A stretch of DNA of 64,000 nucleotides from Mycolicibacterium cosmeticum (GCF_000613185.1 NZ_CCBB010000003.1:248001-312000); one strand, 5' to 3'. Positions 24,811 through 36,525 are shown, numbered from the stretch's first letter. Notes: generated by a model not told the origin, from the sequence alone. Program-made: numbers and translations.

Positions 24811-25227
24811 ATGACTCGGATGGGTGATCTCCTCGGTCCTGACCCGGTGCTGCTGCCGGGCGACACCGAGGCGGAGGAAGAGCTCGAAGCGGGGGAGAAC
24901 CCGGCGATCGTCGCTGCCGCGCATCCCAGTGCGTCGGTGGCGTGGGCCGCGCTGGCCGAGGAGGCGCTGAGCGAGGACAAGGCGATCACGGCCTATGCCT
25001 ACGCGCGCACCGGCTATCACCGCGGCCTGGACCAGCTGCGGCGCAACGGCTGGAAGGGCTTCGGTCCGGTGCCCTACAGCCACGAGCCCAACCGCGGCTT
25101 CCTGCGCTGTGTGGCGGCGCTGGCCAAGGCGGCCGACGCCATCGGCGAGACACCGGAGTACGCGCGCTGCCTGGATCTGCTCGACGACTGCGATCCCGCC
25201 GCGCGCGCCGAACTCGGCGTGTCCTAG
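24811..25227 (+). CDS. DUF3151 protein (Rv0360c type)
   Basis: A 138-aa cytosolic helical protein. It begins MTRMGDLLGPDPVLLPGD, then an Ala-rich helical repeat-like region (about 35-120) with YAYARTGYHRGLDQLRRNGW and the SHEPNRGFLR motif typical of DUF3151, a family restricted to Actinobacteria. No catalytic motif is visible. An internal ATG at 24820 is an alternative start. The last 4 bp overlap the convergent metal exporter gene. Synteny and sequence fit Rv0360c. Confidence 0.85.
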   Translation: MTRMGDLLGPDPVLLPGDTEAEEELEAGENPAIVAAAHPSASVAWAALAEEALSEDKAITAYAYARTGYHRGLDQLRRNGWKGFGPVPYSHEPNRGFLRCVAALAKAADAIGETPEYARCLDLLDDCDPAARAELGVS

Positions 25228-26117
25228 TACTGCGCTTCGCAGTGGCAGCCGGACTGGTCCGGCGGCTCCACCTGGATGGTGGCATGGGCCAGCCCGCGCG
25301 CGGTGAGCACGGCCTTGGCGTCGTCGAGCACCAGGGCTGACTCCCGGGTGCTGGTCAGGTGCGCCGTTGCCATGTCCTTGCCGGGCACCAGCGTCCACAC
25401 GTGCAGGTCGTGCACGCCGGTGACCCCGTCGACCGCCTCTAGCGCCGTGCGCAACTCGTCGACGTCGATGTGGTCGGGCGACGACTCGGACAGGATCCGC
25501 AGCGCGGCCCTGGCCAGTGCGATGGCGCGGGGCAACACCCACAGCGCGACCAGGACGGCGACCACCACGTCGGCGTAGGGCCAGCCGGTGGTGACGGTGA
25601 CGATGCCGGCGATCAGCACGCCGATGCTGCCGACGGTGTCGGCGACGACCTCCATGTAGGCGCCCTTGACCGCCAGGCTGGCCTCGGATTGGGAGCGCAG
25701 CAGCAGCACCACCACGGCATTGGAGAGCAGGCCGGCCAGCGCGACGACGATCATCGGGACGCCGGGGATGGCGGGAGCCGCGCCCAGTCGTTCGATGGCC
25801 TCGTACAGGATGAAGCCGGCGACTCCGAGCAGCAGCACGGCGTTGGCGACCGCGGTGAACACCTCGGCGCGGTGCCAGCCGTAGGTGCGGGCGGCGGAGG
25901 TGGAACCGCGCCGGGCGATCAGCACGGCGGTCAAGCCCATGAACATGGCGACCAGGTCGGTGAGCATGTGGCCGGCGTCGGCGAGCAGGGCGATCGAGTT
26001 GATGGTCAACGCGGTGACCAGTTCGACGACGAAGAACACCGAGAGGATGACCGCGCCGAGCACCATCCGGCTTACGCGGGCATCGGCACCGTGGCTGTGG
26101 TCATGTCCTGCACCCAT
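25224..26117 (-). CDS. Cation diffusion facilitator (Zn/Co/Ni exporter)
   Basis: A 297-aa CDF transporter with a short His-rich N-terminus (GHDHSHG), six membrane helices (about 18-205) and a cytoplasmic C-terminal domain (about 210-290). Metal-site residues appear in LLADAGHMLTDL (helix 2) and in MEVVADTVGS (helix 5, HxxxD replaced by VxxxD-like spacing as in ZitB relatives). A C-terminal CHCEAQY may bind metal. It exports divalent metal for protons. An inverted repeat just upstream suggests control by a metal-sensing repressor not encoded here. Confidence 0.87.
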   Translation of the reverse strand: MGAGHDHSHGADARVSRMVLGAVILSVFFVVELVTALTINSIALLADAGHMLTDLVAMFMGLTAVLIARRGSTSAARTYGWHRAEVFTAVANAVLLLGVAGFILYEAIERLGAAPAIPGVPMIVVALAGLLSNAVVVLLLRSQSEASLAVKGAYMEVVADTVGSIGVLIAGIVTVTTGWPYADVVVAVLVALWVLPRAIALARAALRILSESSPDHIDVDELRTALEAVDGVTGVHDLHVWTLVPGKDMATAHLTSTRESALVLDDAKAVLTARGLAHATIQVEPPDQSGCHCEAQY

Positions 26118-26127
26118 GTCCCGAAAT

Positions 26128-26147
26128 ATATGCGCAAAGTCGCATAT
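26128..26147. promoter_or_regulatory. Inverted repeat upstream of the metal exporter
   Basis: Arms ATATGCG (26128-26134) and CGCATAT (26141-26147) separated by 6 nt lie 10-30 bp before the CDF start. The AT-rich symmetric core resembles operators of ArsR/SmtB-type metal sensors. Confidence 0.55.
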
Positions 26148-26159
26148 GTCGCAAGGGGT

Positions 26160-26939
26160 CTACACCCACGCCGACCAGAACCGGGTCAGGGCTGCACCGT
26201 TTCCGACCAGCCAGTGCGGCACGCCGGACAGGTCGAAGAACCAGAACACCACCCCGAAGAACCACTGGTTGAGCTGCGGAACCAGCAGCAGGATCAGCAG
26301 GATGAAGAAACCCCATTGCTTGGCCGGTTCCAGGGCGCGGCGGTTGTCGTCGCTCAGATGTGGTTCCAGCGCGCCGTAACCGTCCAGGCCAGGGATGGGC
26401 AACAAGTTCAGCAGCAGCGCGGTCACCTGGAGGAAGCCCAGGAACGCCACACCGGCCCAGAACACTCCGTGTGCCGGGTCGAAGAAGATGGCCGTCACGG
26501 CCAGCAGCAGCACCGCCAGCACAGCGTTGGCCGCCGGGCCGGCCAGGCTGACCTGGGTGCGTTGGCGCGCGGTCATCCACGACGTCCGGACGTAGACCGC
26601 ACCGCCCGGCAACCCGATCCCGCCCAGGGCGATGAAGATCAGCGGCAGCGCGATCGAGAGCACCGGGTTGGAGTATTTCAGCGGATTGAGCGTCAGATAA
26701 CCGCGGACCGCGACATCGCGGTCGCCGAATCGCCACGCCGTGTAGGCGTGACCGAACTCGTGCAAGCACATCGACACCAACCAGCCGGCGACGACGAGCA
26801 CGAACACCGCCGCATAGGACAACGGGCGGATGGTGTCCCCGCAGAACCAGGCCAGCGCGCCGCCGGCCACCGTGAGCGCGAGGATCGCCAGGAAGACCGG
26901 GCTGGGACGCACCGACTGGTGCAGGGGCCGGATGTTCAC
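26160..26939 (-). CDS. Site-2 protease family metallopeptidase (Rv0359 type)
   Basis: A 259-aa integral membrane protein with about six helices. The zinc motif HEFGH is at residues 60-64 and the third ligand region is NLLPIPGLDGYG (about 178), as in M50 intramembrane proteases. There is no PDZ domain, unlike Rip1, so it is the compact type. The start is set at GTG 26939: the longer frame to 26999 would begin inside a terminator hairpin. Substrate unknown. The CDF gene follows on the same strand 42 bp on. Synteny matches Rv0359. Confidence 0.82.
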   Translation of the reverse strand: MNIRPLHQSVRPSPVFLAILALTVAGGALAWFCGDTIRPLSYAAVFVLVVAGWLVSMCLHEFGHAYTAWRFGDRDVAVRGYLTLNPLKYSNPVLSIALPLIFIALGGIGLPGGAVYVRTSWMTARQRTQVSLAGPAANAVLAVLLLAVTAIFFDPAHGVFWAGVAFLGFLQVTALLLNLLPIPGLDGYGALEPHLSDDNRRALEPAKQWGFFILLILLLVPQLNQWFFGVVFWFFDLSGVPHWLVGNGAALTRFWSAWV

Positions 26940-26971
26940 CCCACGAAAACTACCGGTCAGCGGGCATGGAG

Positions 26972-26999
26972 GTGGCCCCCGGGAAATCCCGGGGGCCAC
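26972..26999 (-). terminator. GC-rich hairpin after the porin gene
   Basis: Arms 26972-26983 and 26988-26999 form a 12-bp perfect stem with an AAAT loop, 21 bp after the stop of the GjpA-type gene. No U tract. It separates the porin from the protease gene and argues against the longer start of the latter. Confidence 0.75.
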
Positions 27000-27020
27000 G
27001 GGTGCGAAAAGTGCGGAAGC

Positions 27021-28373
27021 TCAGGCCGCCTTCGCGTGCTTGGCTTCCTTCTTGGCGGTGCCGGCCCCGTCATTGTGGGCGGTGCCCGACGACGCGGTGG
27101 ATTTGGTGGATTCCGCCGGCCCCGATGAGCCCGAGGCCGCGGCCGAGCCGGTGCCGCCCGACGTCGACGTGGCGCCGGTGTCCTTGGTGGCCGAGCCGGT
27201 GTCCTTGGTGGCCGAGCCGGTGCGGCCGGTCTTGGTCCCGGTGTCGGTCGCGCCCTTGGTGCCGGTGTCCTTGGTGCTCGACGAGTCGGTGTCCTTGGTG
27301 GTCTGCTTGCTCGGGGCGGTCGGGGCGGTCGGGGCGGTCGGGTTGCCGGCGTCGGTCTTGGGCGCGGTGGCCGGTGCCGGTGCCGTTGCCGACTCCGCCG
27401 TGGGGGCCTTGACGCGGAGGGTCACCGTCGACGCCGCGGTCGGCAGCGCCGTCGACGACACCGCGGTGGTGGGGGCGGTGGTCGGCGTCTTCGCCGATGC
27501 CGTCAACGCGTTGACGATGGTGTCCCGCACGTTCACCAGCGAGGCGACCAGGCCGGGCAGGGTGAGCGTGTTATCGGCGAAACCACCCGGATTGAACAGG
27601 CCGCCGGCGACCACGTTGATGCCCTCGAGACCGATCAAGCCTCCGACATTGGGTCCGTAGCCGCCGTTGAGCAGGCCGTTCACCATGACCGCGGGTGCCT
27701 GGACGACGGCGGTCAGCACCTTGCCGAGGTTGCCGGTGCGGACGGCGTCGACCACGCCCTGCACCGCCGCACCCACCGCGCCGAGGCCGCCGAGTGTCGG
27801 GCCCAAGACCGCCAGCCCCAGTTCGAGGCCGATGTTGGGCAGTTGGTTGGCCACGTTCGCCAGGTTCTGCAGCGGATCGGCGATCGCATGCTGCAGCGCC
27901 GGGAGCAGGGCGCCGGTGAGGGGATTCACGCCCGCGAGCAACGGTGTCAGCACCACATTGATCAGCGAGTTGAGCGAGGCCTCGACGTTGCCCTGCCCGA
28001 GTTCGGTGAGGGACTGTCTGAGCAGAGTGGGCACGTCGGTCATCACCGATTTGAGCAGGGCGCCGCCGCTGGCGCCGACGGCCGAGCCGAGTGCACCCAG
28101 GTTCGCGGCCTGGTTCTCCAGGATCTTCTGCAGCAGCGGGAAGGGCCCGTTCGCGAAGGCCGTCTGGCCGACACTCCTCACATTGGCGATGGTGTCCTGC
28201 AGCACCTGTCCGTACACGTCGAAGGGGCTGGCAGCGAGCGCCACGGCCGCGCTGCTCGCCTGGTGTACAGCAACCTCGATCTTGGTCACCGGCAAAACCG
28301 GCGACATGGCAATGGCACCGGCTGCGACGAGCGTGACACCGGCCGTCGCATAGGGACGCAGAGCAATCTGCAT
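27021..28373 (-). CDS. GjpA-type outer membrane porin/secreted protein
   Basis: A 450-aa exported protein. A signal peptide (about 1-30, MQIALRPYATAG then a hydrophobic core) precedes a domain (about 35-295) of amphipathic segments rich in Gly, Leu, Val and Asn, matching mycobacterial proteins labelled GjpA porins. The last 150 residues are low complexity (Thr, Ser, Ala, Lys, Asp) with repeated ATKDTG units and a basic end. The start is ATG 28373, as AGGAGAG lies 6 nt upstream. Porin activity is inferred from the Gordonia prototype and is uncertain. Single gene, flanked by a long spacer and a terminator. Confidence 0.72.
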   Translation of the reverse strand: MQIALRPYATAGVTLVAAGAIAMSPVLPVTKIEVAVHQASSAAVALAASPFDVYGQVLQDTIANVRSVGQTAFANGPFPLLQKILENQAANLGALGSAVGASGGALLKSVMTDVPTLLRQSLTELGQGNVEASLNSLINVVLTPLLAGVNPLTGALLPALQHAIADPLQNLANVANQLPNIGLELGLAVLGPTLGGLGAVGAAVQGVVDAVRTGNLGKVLTAVVQAPAVMVNGLLNGGYGPNVGGLIGLEGINVVAGGLFNPGGFADNTLTLPGLVASLVNVRDTIVNALTASAKTPTTAPTTAVSSTALPTAASTVTLRVKAPTAESATAPAPATAPKTDAGNPTAPTAPTAPSKQTTKDTDSSSTKDTGTKGATDTGTKTGRTGSATKDTGSATKDTGATSTSGGTGSAAASGSSGPAESTKSTASSGTAHNDGAGTAKKEAKHAKAA

Positions 28374-31468
<3,095 letters not shown>

Positions 31469-31564
31469 CGAAAATGCTCGATGGTGCGGTTTGGCCCACG
31501 GGGTGCTACCGTCGGGTTGCGCACATTTTGGTTGTTGCGCTTGTAAATGAGAGAAGTAAGTTCA

Positions 31565-31768
31565 ATGGCACAGGGCACTGTGAAATGGTTCAACGGCGAA
31601 AAGGGCTTCGGCTTCATCGCTCCTGATGGCGGAGCGGCCGACGTCTTCGTCCACTACAGCGAGATCACCGGAAGCGGCTTCCGCTCGCTCGAGGAGAACG
31701 CTCGCGTTCAGTTCGAGGTCGAGCAGGGCGCGAAAGGCCCGCAGGCAGTGGGCGTTTCGGTCATCTGA
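31565..31768 (+). CDS. cspA: Cold-shock domain protein
   Basis: A 67-aa single OB-fold protein with RNP1 KGFGFI and RNP2 VFVHY, the nucleic-acid binding motifs. It begins [14 protein letters not shown]. Csps bind single-stranded RNA and DNA and melt mRNA structure. The start is ATG 31565, with GAGAGAAG just upstream; a leader of up to 95 nt from the previous gene may carry the usual long csp 5' region. A classic terminator follows. The symbol is by likeness to mycobacterial cspA/cspB. Confidence 0.93.
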   Translation: MAQGTVKWFNGEKGFGFIAPDGGAADVFVHYSEITGSGFRSLEENARVQFEVEQGAKGPQAVGVSVI

Positions 31769-31782
31769 CCGAACCTGACTTG

Positions 31783-31823
31783 AAAGGCTGGCGCAGCTTC
31801 GGCTGTGCCAGCCTTTTCGTTTT
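31783..31823 (+). terminator. Intrinsic terminator of the cold-shock gene
   Basis: A 15-bp stem (31783-31797 with 31802-31816, one G-U pair) closed by a TTCG tetraloop and followed by TTTCGTTTT. This is the clearest factor-independent terminator in the window. It also faces the end of the convergent DUF5994 gene. Confidence 0.93.
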
Positions 31824-31836
31824 GCCCCCGGCGCGA

Positions 31837-32301
31837 TCAGGCGATGACGCGCCCCCAGCTCGAGCTCTCGGTTTGAGCGGCGAGCAGAATACGCTGCGCC
31901 GAACGAATGGGCGCACTCAACTCTTCGGAATGCCGGACCTCAAGTCCCGCACTAACTTTCATCACCATCAGACCTAGCTCGACCGAGGTGGTACTCGGTA
32001 TCACGAGCAGTTTGGCGCGGGCTCGCGTCCCGAGGGCGAACAAAAGTCGGGGCCGGCGGCTGGCCGCGATCGCGGCTCCTCCGAGGGCCATCATGTGCAG
32101 GTCGGTCGGCCCCTCGACCGCCGACCAATTGACCCGAATGTCGGTGAGGTCGCCCAGCTTGGGGCGCAGTGCCGTCACAAGCTCGGTCAATTCGGCCGCG
32201 AGGGATGCACCGCGCGGCCACCACGCGCCGTCGATATCGGAGCCGAGATGTGCCGCGACGGTGAGGCGTACCGGGCGGGGCACACGCCGGGAAGGCGTCA
32301 T
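31837..32301 (-). CDS. DUF5994 protein
   Basis: A 154-aa soluble protein. VDGAWWP-like DIDGAWWPRG near residue 25, followed by LAAELTELVTALRP, and a strand with VNWS are the typical marks of DUF5994, an actinobacterial family of unknown function often present in several copies in mycobacteria. The start ATG 32301 overlaps the TGA of the small upstream gene by one base (TGATG), so it is translationally coupled. Convergent with the cold-shock gene. Confidence 0.78.
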   Translation of the reverse strand: MTPSRRVPRPVRLTVAAHLGSDIDGAWWPRGASLAAELTELVTALRPKLGDLTDIRVNWSAVEGPTDLHMMALGGAAIAASRRPRLLFALGTRARAKLLVIPSTTSVELGLMVMKVSAGLEVRHSEELSAPIRSAQRILLAAQTESSSWGRVIA

Positions 32302-32438
32302 CAGGCGCCACCGGCGGACCGGCACCCTCGCTTGGTGTCGGGGTGATCCGAGAAGGTGATCGTTGTGATGTCGTCGTTTCGGGTGTCTGCGGTAACCTCG
32401 GGTCGGTCGGGATGTGAGAACAGATCGTTGGAGTGCAT
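32301..32438 (-). CDS. Small 45-aa protein coupled to DUF5994
   Basis: A reading frame MHSNDLFSHPDRPEV... of 45 residues, acidic in the middle and basic at the end, with one Cys. AAGGAA lies 8 nt before the ATG at 32438, and its stop overlaps the DUF5994 start (TGATG), which supports real translation. No domain is recognised. It could be a leader peptide that couples translation or a small partner protein. Confidence 0.5.
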   Translation of the reverse strand: MHSNDLFSHPDRPEVTADTRNDDITTITFSDHPDTKRGCRSAGGA

Positions 32439-32578
32439 ACGCGTTCCTTGACGGTTGATTTCGTGTGCCAACACAAGACGCACAACGCGCCAAAAGAAAG
32501 CGGGTAAGTGCCTGAGCCTCGTCGGCTTGGATGTCTCCCACGCTACACCCGCCCTCTCTAGTACTTGGAGTTTCACCC

Positions 32579-32698
32579 ATGACTTACCTCATTCGTCCCT
32601 GCCGAAGCCCGGGCTGCACTGCTGTCCCCGCCGCGGGCAGCCGCAGGTGCTGTCATCACGGCATCGTCAGACACGGGGTCGTGATCGCCCGGCGCTAG
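32579..32698 (+). CDS. Small 39-aa Cys/His-rich protein
   Basis: A frame of 39 residues from ATG 32579, with TTGGAG 8 nt upstream as a good ribosome site. The order C-x5-C ... C-C-H-H resembles the single zinc knuckles (CRSPGC ... RCCHH) found at the start of some HNH nucleases, but here it stands alone and is strongly basic. It might be a small metal-binding protein or a degenerate remnant. Confidence 0.4.
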   Translation: MTYLIRPCRSPGCTAVPAAGSRRCCHHGIVRHGVVIARR

Positions 32699-32745
32699 GG
32701 ACCGTTCACCTGCGGCGGCTGCGCGCCAGGTGCGACCATGGCGCC

Positions 32746-33429
32746 GTGACAACGCCATTTCCGTTCCGCCGCCTGACCACACCGCGGGCCGCTGCGGTCG
32801 CGGGTGTGCTCTTTTCGTTGCTGTTCACCACCGCGCTGGTGCTGCTGTGGACGACGGTGCCCGACGGGGCCGCGCACGGCGCCCAGTGGACCGTTGCGGG
32901 CAGTGGTCACCTCAAGGTGGCCGCGACGCTCATGCCGTTCGCCGGGATCGCGTTCCTGTGGTTCATCGGGGTGGTGCGAGACGGGTTCGCCGGAGTGGAG
33001 GACAAGTTCTTCTCCTCGGTGTTCCTGGGTGCTGGGCTGCTGTTCCTGGCGATGGTGTTCGCCACCACATCGGTGGGAATCGGCTTGGCGCACAGCGGGA
33101 CTGATGTGCTCGACGAGCCCGCGCGGGCCGAGGTGGTGGCCTTCGCCACCATGACGTTGACCGCACTCGGCAAGACCTACGCGCTGCGGATGGCTGCGGT
33201 CTTCATGATCTCGCTGGCCACCATCTGGCTGAAAACCGGTGTGATGCCACGTTGGCTGGCGTTGGCCACCTACACCATGGCGCTGATCGTGCTGGTGGCC
33301 GCCGACACGTCGGTCTGGCTGACACTGGTGTTCCCGGTGTGGGTGCTGGTGGTCAGCCTGATGCTGCTTGCGCGCGCCGGCGTGATCCACCTGCCGGGCC
33401 GGACGGCAGACGATAGCGAATCCACTTAG
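32746..33429 (+). CDS. Conserved multi-pass membrane protein of unknown function
   Basis: A 227-aa protein with about six membrane helices (about 15-38, 55-78, 90-115, 128-150, 160-180, 185-208) and no large soluble domain. No transport family is recognised. Start is GTG 32746, giving a short cytoplasmic basic N-terminus TTPFPFRR. It lies alone between two small genes and the P450 operon, which is transcribed towards it. Nothing suggests a substrate. Confidence 0.75.
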   Translation: MTTPFPFRRLTTPRAAAVAGVLFSLLFTTALVLLWTTVPDGAAHGAQWTVAGSGHLKVAATLMPFAGIAFLWFIGVVRDGFAGVEDKFFSSVFLGAGLLFLAMVFATTSVGIGLAHSGTDVLDEPARAEVVAFATMTLTALGKTYALRMAAVFMISLATIWLKTGVMPRWLALATYTMALIVLVAADTSVWLTLVFPVWVLVVSLMLLARAGVIHLPGRTADDSEST

Positions 33430-33560
33430 AACGGCCGGGGTTCGGTGTACAACGGCCCACCGGCAACTGGTTGCGGGAGATAAACGGCCGCAGCACTATT
33501 CGATCGTTGTCGCTGAAAAGTCGCTCGGAGGCGGGCAATCAGGGCACCACCCCGGACCGC

Positions 33561-33752
33561 CTAGGTGATCTCGCGCAGGGCACCGGCCGGGCACAGCCGC
33601 ACCGCCTCCCTGGCATGTTCCTGCTCGCCGGCCGGCACCTCGTCGGCCAGCACGACCACCACACCGTCGTCGTCCTGATCGAAGACCGCCTCGGCGACCA
33701 TCACACAATTTCCCGCGGAGATACACGCGTCGCGGTCGGCTTCCACCCTCAT
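33561..33752 (-). CDS. 3Fe-4S ferredoxin
   Basis: A 63-aa ferredoxin with Cys10 and Cys16 in CISAGNC, and Cys54 in LCPAGAL: the mycobacterial [3Fe-4S] pattern where the second cysteine of a 4Fe motif is replaced (here Ala13). It donates electrons to P450 enzymes. It starts 3 nt beyond the P450 stop (ATG 33752; a GTG at 33758 overlapping that stop is possible), so the P450 is the obvious partner. No ferredoxin reductase gene is in the cluster. Confidence 0.9.
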   Translation of the reverse strand: MRVEADRDACISAGNCVMVAEAVFDQDDDGVVVVLADEVPAGEQEHAREAVRLCPAGALREIT

Positions 33753-33754
33753 GT

Positions 33755-34957
33755 TCACCACCTCACCTGCAATGACCGTAATCCGTAGATGAAATGAAAC
33801 GACCGGAATTCGACATCCTCGAAATCTTCGGCCAGGGCCAGTCCGGGGAAGCGGCGGAACAGCGCGGGAAAGGCGATCCGCATCTCCATCCGGGCCAACG
33901 GCGCACCGAGGCAATGGTGCACCCCGTGCCCGAACGCCAGGTGCCCCGGTGCCCCGCGCCGCACGTCCAGCTCATCGGGTGCGTCGACGAACGACGGATC
34001 CCGGTTGCCCGACGGCAGCGACGCGAACACCAGGCTGTGCGCCGGGATCGTCACCCCCGCGACCTCGACGGCAGCGGTGGTGAAGCGCGGAATGGCGTGC
34101 TGCACCACCGAAAGCCAGCGCAGCAGTTCCTCGATCGCCGGCGCCACCGCCTCGGGGTCATCGCGGACCAGCGCCAGCTGGTCGGGGTGGCGCAGCAACG
34201 CCAGCGTGCCCAACCCCAGCATGTTCGACGTGGTCTCATGCCCGGCCAGCAACAGCAGGCCGGCGATGCCCACCAGTTCGTCGTCGGTCAGCTCGGTGCC
34301 GTGTTCGCGGATCAGCATGCCGAGGATGTCCTCGCCGGGAGCCGCCCGGGCCGCCACGACCAGCCCGCGCATATAGTCGCGGCTTTCCCGCTGCAGCGCC
34401 ATGCGCTCGGCGATGGGCAGCGACAGGTCGAGTTGGCGCCCGGATCGCTCCTGGAAGCCGGCGCGGTCGTCATACGGCACGCCGAGCAGCTCGCAGATGA
34501 CCAAAGACGGTATGGGCAGGGCGAATTCGGCGATCAGATCGGTGGGTGGACCCGCCTCGGCCATCGCATCCAGCCGCTGCTCGACGATCTCGGCGATCCG
34601 CGGTTCCAGCCGCTTCATCCGCCGGATGGTGAACTCCGGGGTGAGCATCCGGCGCAGCCGCTGGTGCTCCGGGGGATCCTGGCCCAGCAGGTTGCCCGCC
34701 CGGGCGGCGGCCTGCTCGGCCGCGGACACCTCCGGCGCCCCGGGCAGCGTGAAATCCGCCGGCCGGCTGTTGGAGAAATGTTCGTGGTCGGCGAGGACGG
34801 CCTTGACGTCCTCGTGCCGGGTGATCAGGTAGGCCGGGTTGCCCAGGGGGCCGACGATCGACTGCACCCCCGCATCCGCGCGCAGCGCCGCGAGCTCGGG
34901 GGTGGGGTCGAAGGCGTTGCGCCGCATGTGTACCGGCGGCAGGACACGGGCCGTCAT
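33755..34957 (-). CDS. Cytochrome P450
   Basis: A 400-aa soluble bacterial P450. AGHETT oxygen-binding motif (I helix, about 241), ELLRW as the ExxR of helix K (about 279) and the haem loop FGHGVHHCLGAPLAR with Cys349. All catalytic residues are present. Substrate unknown; the fold is CYP105/107-like by eye. It sits downstream of an alpha/beta hydrolase (9 bp) and before the ferredoxin, in an operon that begins with an MMPL exporter. Probably hydroxylates a small hydrophobic compound. Confidence 0.93.
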   Translation of the reverse strand: MTARVLPPVHMRRNAFDPTPELAALRADAGVQSIVGPLGNPAYLITRHEDVKAVLADHEHFSNSRPADFTLPGAPEVSAAEQAAARAGNLLGQDPPEHQRLRRMLTPEFTIRRMKRLEPRIAEIVEQRLDAMAEAGPPTDLIAEFALPIPSLVICELLGVPYDDRAGFQERSGRQLDLSLPIAERMALQRESRDYMRGLVVAARAAPGEDILGMLIREHGTELTDDELVGIAGLLLLAGHETTSNMLGLGTLALLRHPDQLALVRDDPEAVAPAIEELLRWLSVVQHAIPRFTTAAVEVAGVTIPAHSLVFASLPSGNRDPSFVDAPDELDVRRGAPGHLAFGHGVHHCLGAPLARMEMRIAFPALFRRFPGLALAEDFEDVEFRSFHFIYGLRSLQVRW

Positions 34958-34966
34958 GCCCCGACG

Positions 34967-35773
34967 TTACCCGCCGAACACAAAGTCCTTGATCAGAGCG
35001 TTGACGACGGTCGGGTTCTCCAGCGCGGCCAGGTGAGCCACCCCGTCGAGCACGGCCGTGGCCGCACCCGGGATCGCGTCGGCCATCGCCAGCGTCTCCT
35101 CGAGCGGGAAGGTGGCATCCTCGGCACCGGCGACCACCAGTACCGGGCTGCGCACGCCGGCCAGCAGGGCGCGCTGATCCGGCCGGCGCGGCACCACGCT
35201 GCGCACCGCATGCGACACCGAGCCCACGTCGACGCGGGCCGCGGCCGCCCGGACGAAGGCCACCACATCGGGCCGGGTTCCCATGGTGGTCGGCCCGAGG
35301 AAGGCCTTGAGCACCTCGCGGGTGAGCGGGCCGCGGATACCGCCGAGCGCCCTGGCGGCCTGCAGCAGCAGCCCGTACTCGAATCGCTGCCGGGCGCCGG
35401 CCGGCGAGGCGGTGCAGTTCATCAGCACGGCCCGGCCGATGCGCTCCGGGAACCGGGCGGCGAACGTGCCGCCGATCATGCCGCCCCACGAATTGCCGAC
35501 GAAGTGCGCGCGCTGTACCCCCAGCCCGTCCAGCAGGTCGACGACGACCTGCGCGCAATCGGCGAAACTGAAAGGCGCGGTCAACTTTTCGCTGCCACCG
35601 TGGCCGGGCGGGTCGATCAGCACCACCCGGTGGTCGGCACCGAACGCCTCGGCCTGGCCGGCCCACATGTCGCCGGTCATCAGCAGGCTGGGCCAGAACA
35701 GGATCACCTCGCCGGTGCCACGGGTCTGCACCCGCAACCGGCCCAGCGTCGTCGGCAGCGTGCGGTCGTCCAT
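34967..35773 (-). CDS. Alpha/beta hydrolase
   Basis: A 268-aa hydrolase with the nucleophile Ser95 in GNSWGG, Asp219 in AGAEDATF and His247 in GVAHLA completing the triad, and oxyanion residues near WPSLLMTG. Esterase, lactonase or C-C hydrolase activity are all possible. Its start overlaps the stop of the nucleosidase gene (TGATG, one base), giving tight coupling, and 9 bp separate it from the P450. Confidence 0.85.
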   Translation of the reverse strand: MDDRTLPTTLGRLRVQTRGTGEVILFWPSLLMTGDMWAGQAEAFGADHRVVLIDPPGHGGSEKLTAPFSFADCAQVVVDLLDGLGVQRAHFVGNSWGGMIGGTFAARFPERIGRAVLMNCTASPAGARQRFEYGLLLQAARALGGIRGPLTREVLKAFLGPTTMGTRPDVVAFVRAAAARVDVGSVSHAVRSVVPRRPDQRALLAGVRSPVLVVAGAEDATFPLEETLAMADAIPGAATAVLDGVAHLAALENPTVVNALIKDFVFGG

Positions 35774-36525
35774 CAGATGACCGGCAGCAGTGAGTGCACG
35801 ATGTGCACCGCGGCGTGCGCCACCTGCGTGGTGTACAGGGTGAAGTCCATGTCGGGGTCATGCCCGGCCAGGTCGGACAGCGCCCGGATCACCAGCCAGG
35901 GCACACCGAATGCGGCGCACACCTGAGCCACCGCCGCACCCTCCATCTCGACGGCCGACCCGCCCAGTTCCCGGTGCAGCCGCTCGCGGGTGACCGCGCA
36001 GTGCAGGTACGCGTCCCCGGAGAGGATGCTGCCGTAGGTGATCCGCGGTGGCCGGTCCTGGCCGCCGGCCTCCGCGTCGAGAATCGGCAGCAGCACCGTC
36101 GACAGCTTGCGCCGCACCCGGGCGAGCAAGTCGCCGTCCACGTCGAAGCCCAGTTCGTCGGTCGGGTTGAAGAACCGGACGTGCCCGGGCTGGTACAGCG
36201 AAAATCGCTCGTTCTCGATGATCCCGGAGTCGTTGGCCACGATCCGGTCGGCGATGACGATATCCCCGATCGCCAGGTCCGGGTCGAGCCCACCGGCGAC
36301 GCCGGTGAAGATGACGGCGTCGCAGCCGAACCTGTCGACCAACAGCGTGGTGGCGGTGGCCGCGTTCACCTTGCCCATCCCGGACTCGGCGAGCACCACG
36401 TGGTGCCCGTCGATGTGACCGCCGGTGAACGACCACTGTGCCACCGTGGTCTGGGTGGCATCGGGCATGAGCTCGACGAAACTGCCGAGCTCGTCGGGTA
36501 TCGCGCACAACACGCCGGTGCTCAT
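35773..36525 (-). CDS. 5'-methylthioadenosine/S-adenosylhomocysteine nucleosidase
   Basis: A 250-aa enzyme of the PNP/UDP phosphorylase fold. The motifs are IPDE (Glu12, glutamate near the base), GVAGGLD (about 76), SGDAYL, MEGAAVAQVC (about 193) with the catalytic Met-Glu pair, and RALSDLAG with the general-acid Asp. It cleaves methylthioadenosine and S-adenosylhomocysteine (by-products of SAM use) to adenine and the thiosugar. In an operon with a P450 this hints at SAM-consuming chemistry upstream. It starts 9 bp after the MMPL stop. A second mtn copy (Rv0091 type) is expected elsewhere. Confidence 0.88.
   Translation of the reverse strand: MSTGVLCAIPDELGSFVELMPDATQTTVAQWSFTGGHIDGHHVVLAESGMGKVNAATATTLLVDRFGCDAVIFTGVAGGLDPDLAIGDIVIADRIVANDSGIIENERFSLYQPGHVRFFNPTDELGFDVDGDLLARVRRKLSTVLLPILDAEAGGQDRPPRITYGSILSGDAYLHCAVTRERLHRELGGSAVEMEGAAVAQVCAAFGVPWLVIRALSDLAGHDPDMDFTLYTTQVAHAAVHIVHSLLPVI

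Noticed and set aside
25470..27128. A 552-codon + strand frame opposite the CDF exporter and the site-2 protease
   Set aside because: Both real genes on the minus strand have metal-site motifs; the antisense product is His/Gln/Asp-rich noise and even crosses a terminator hairpin.
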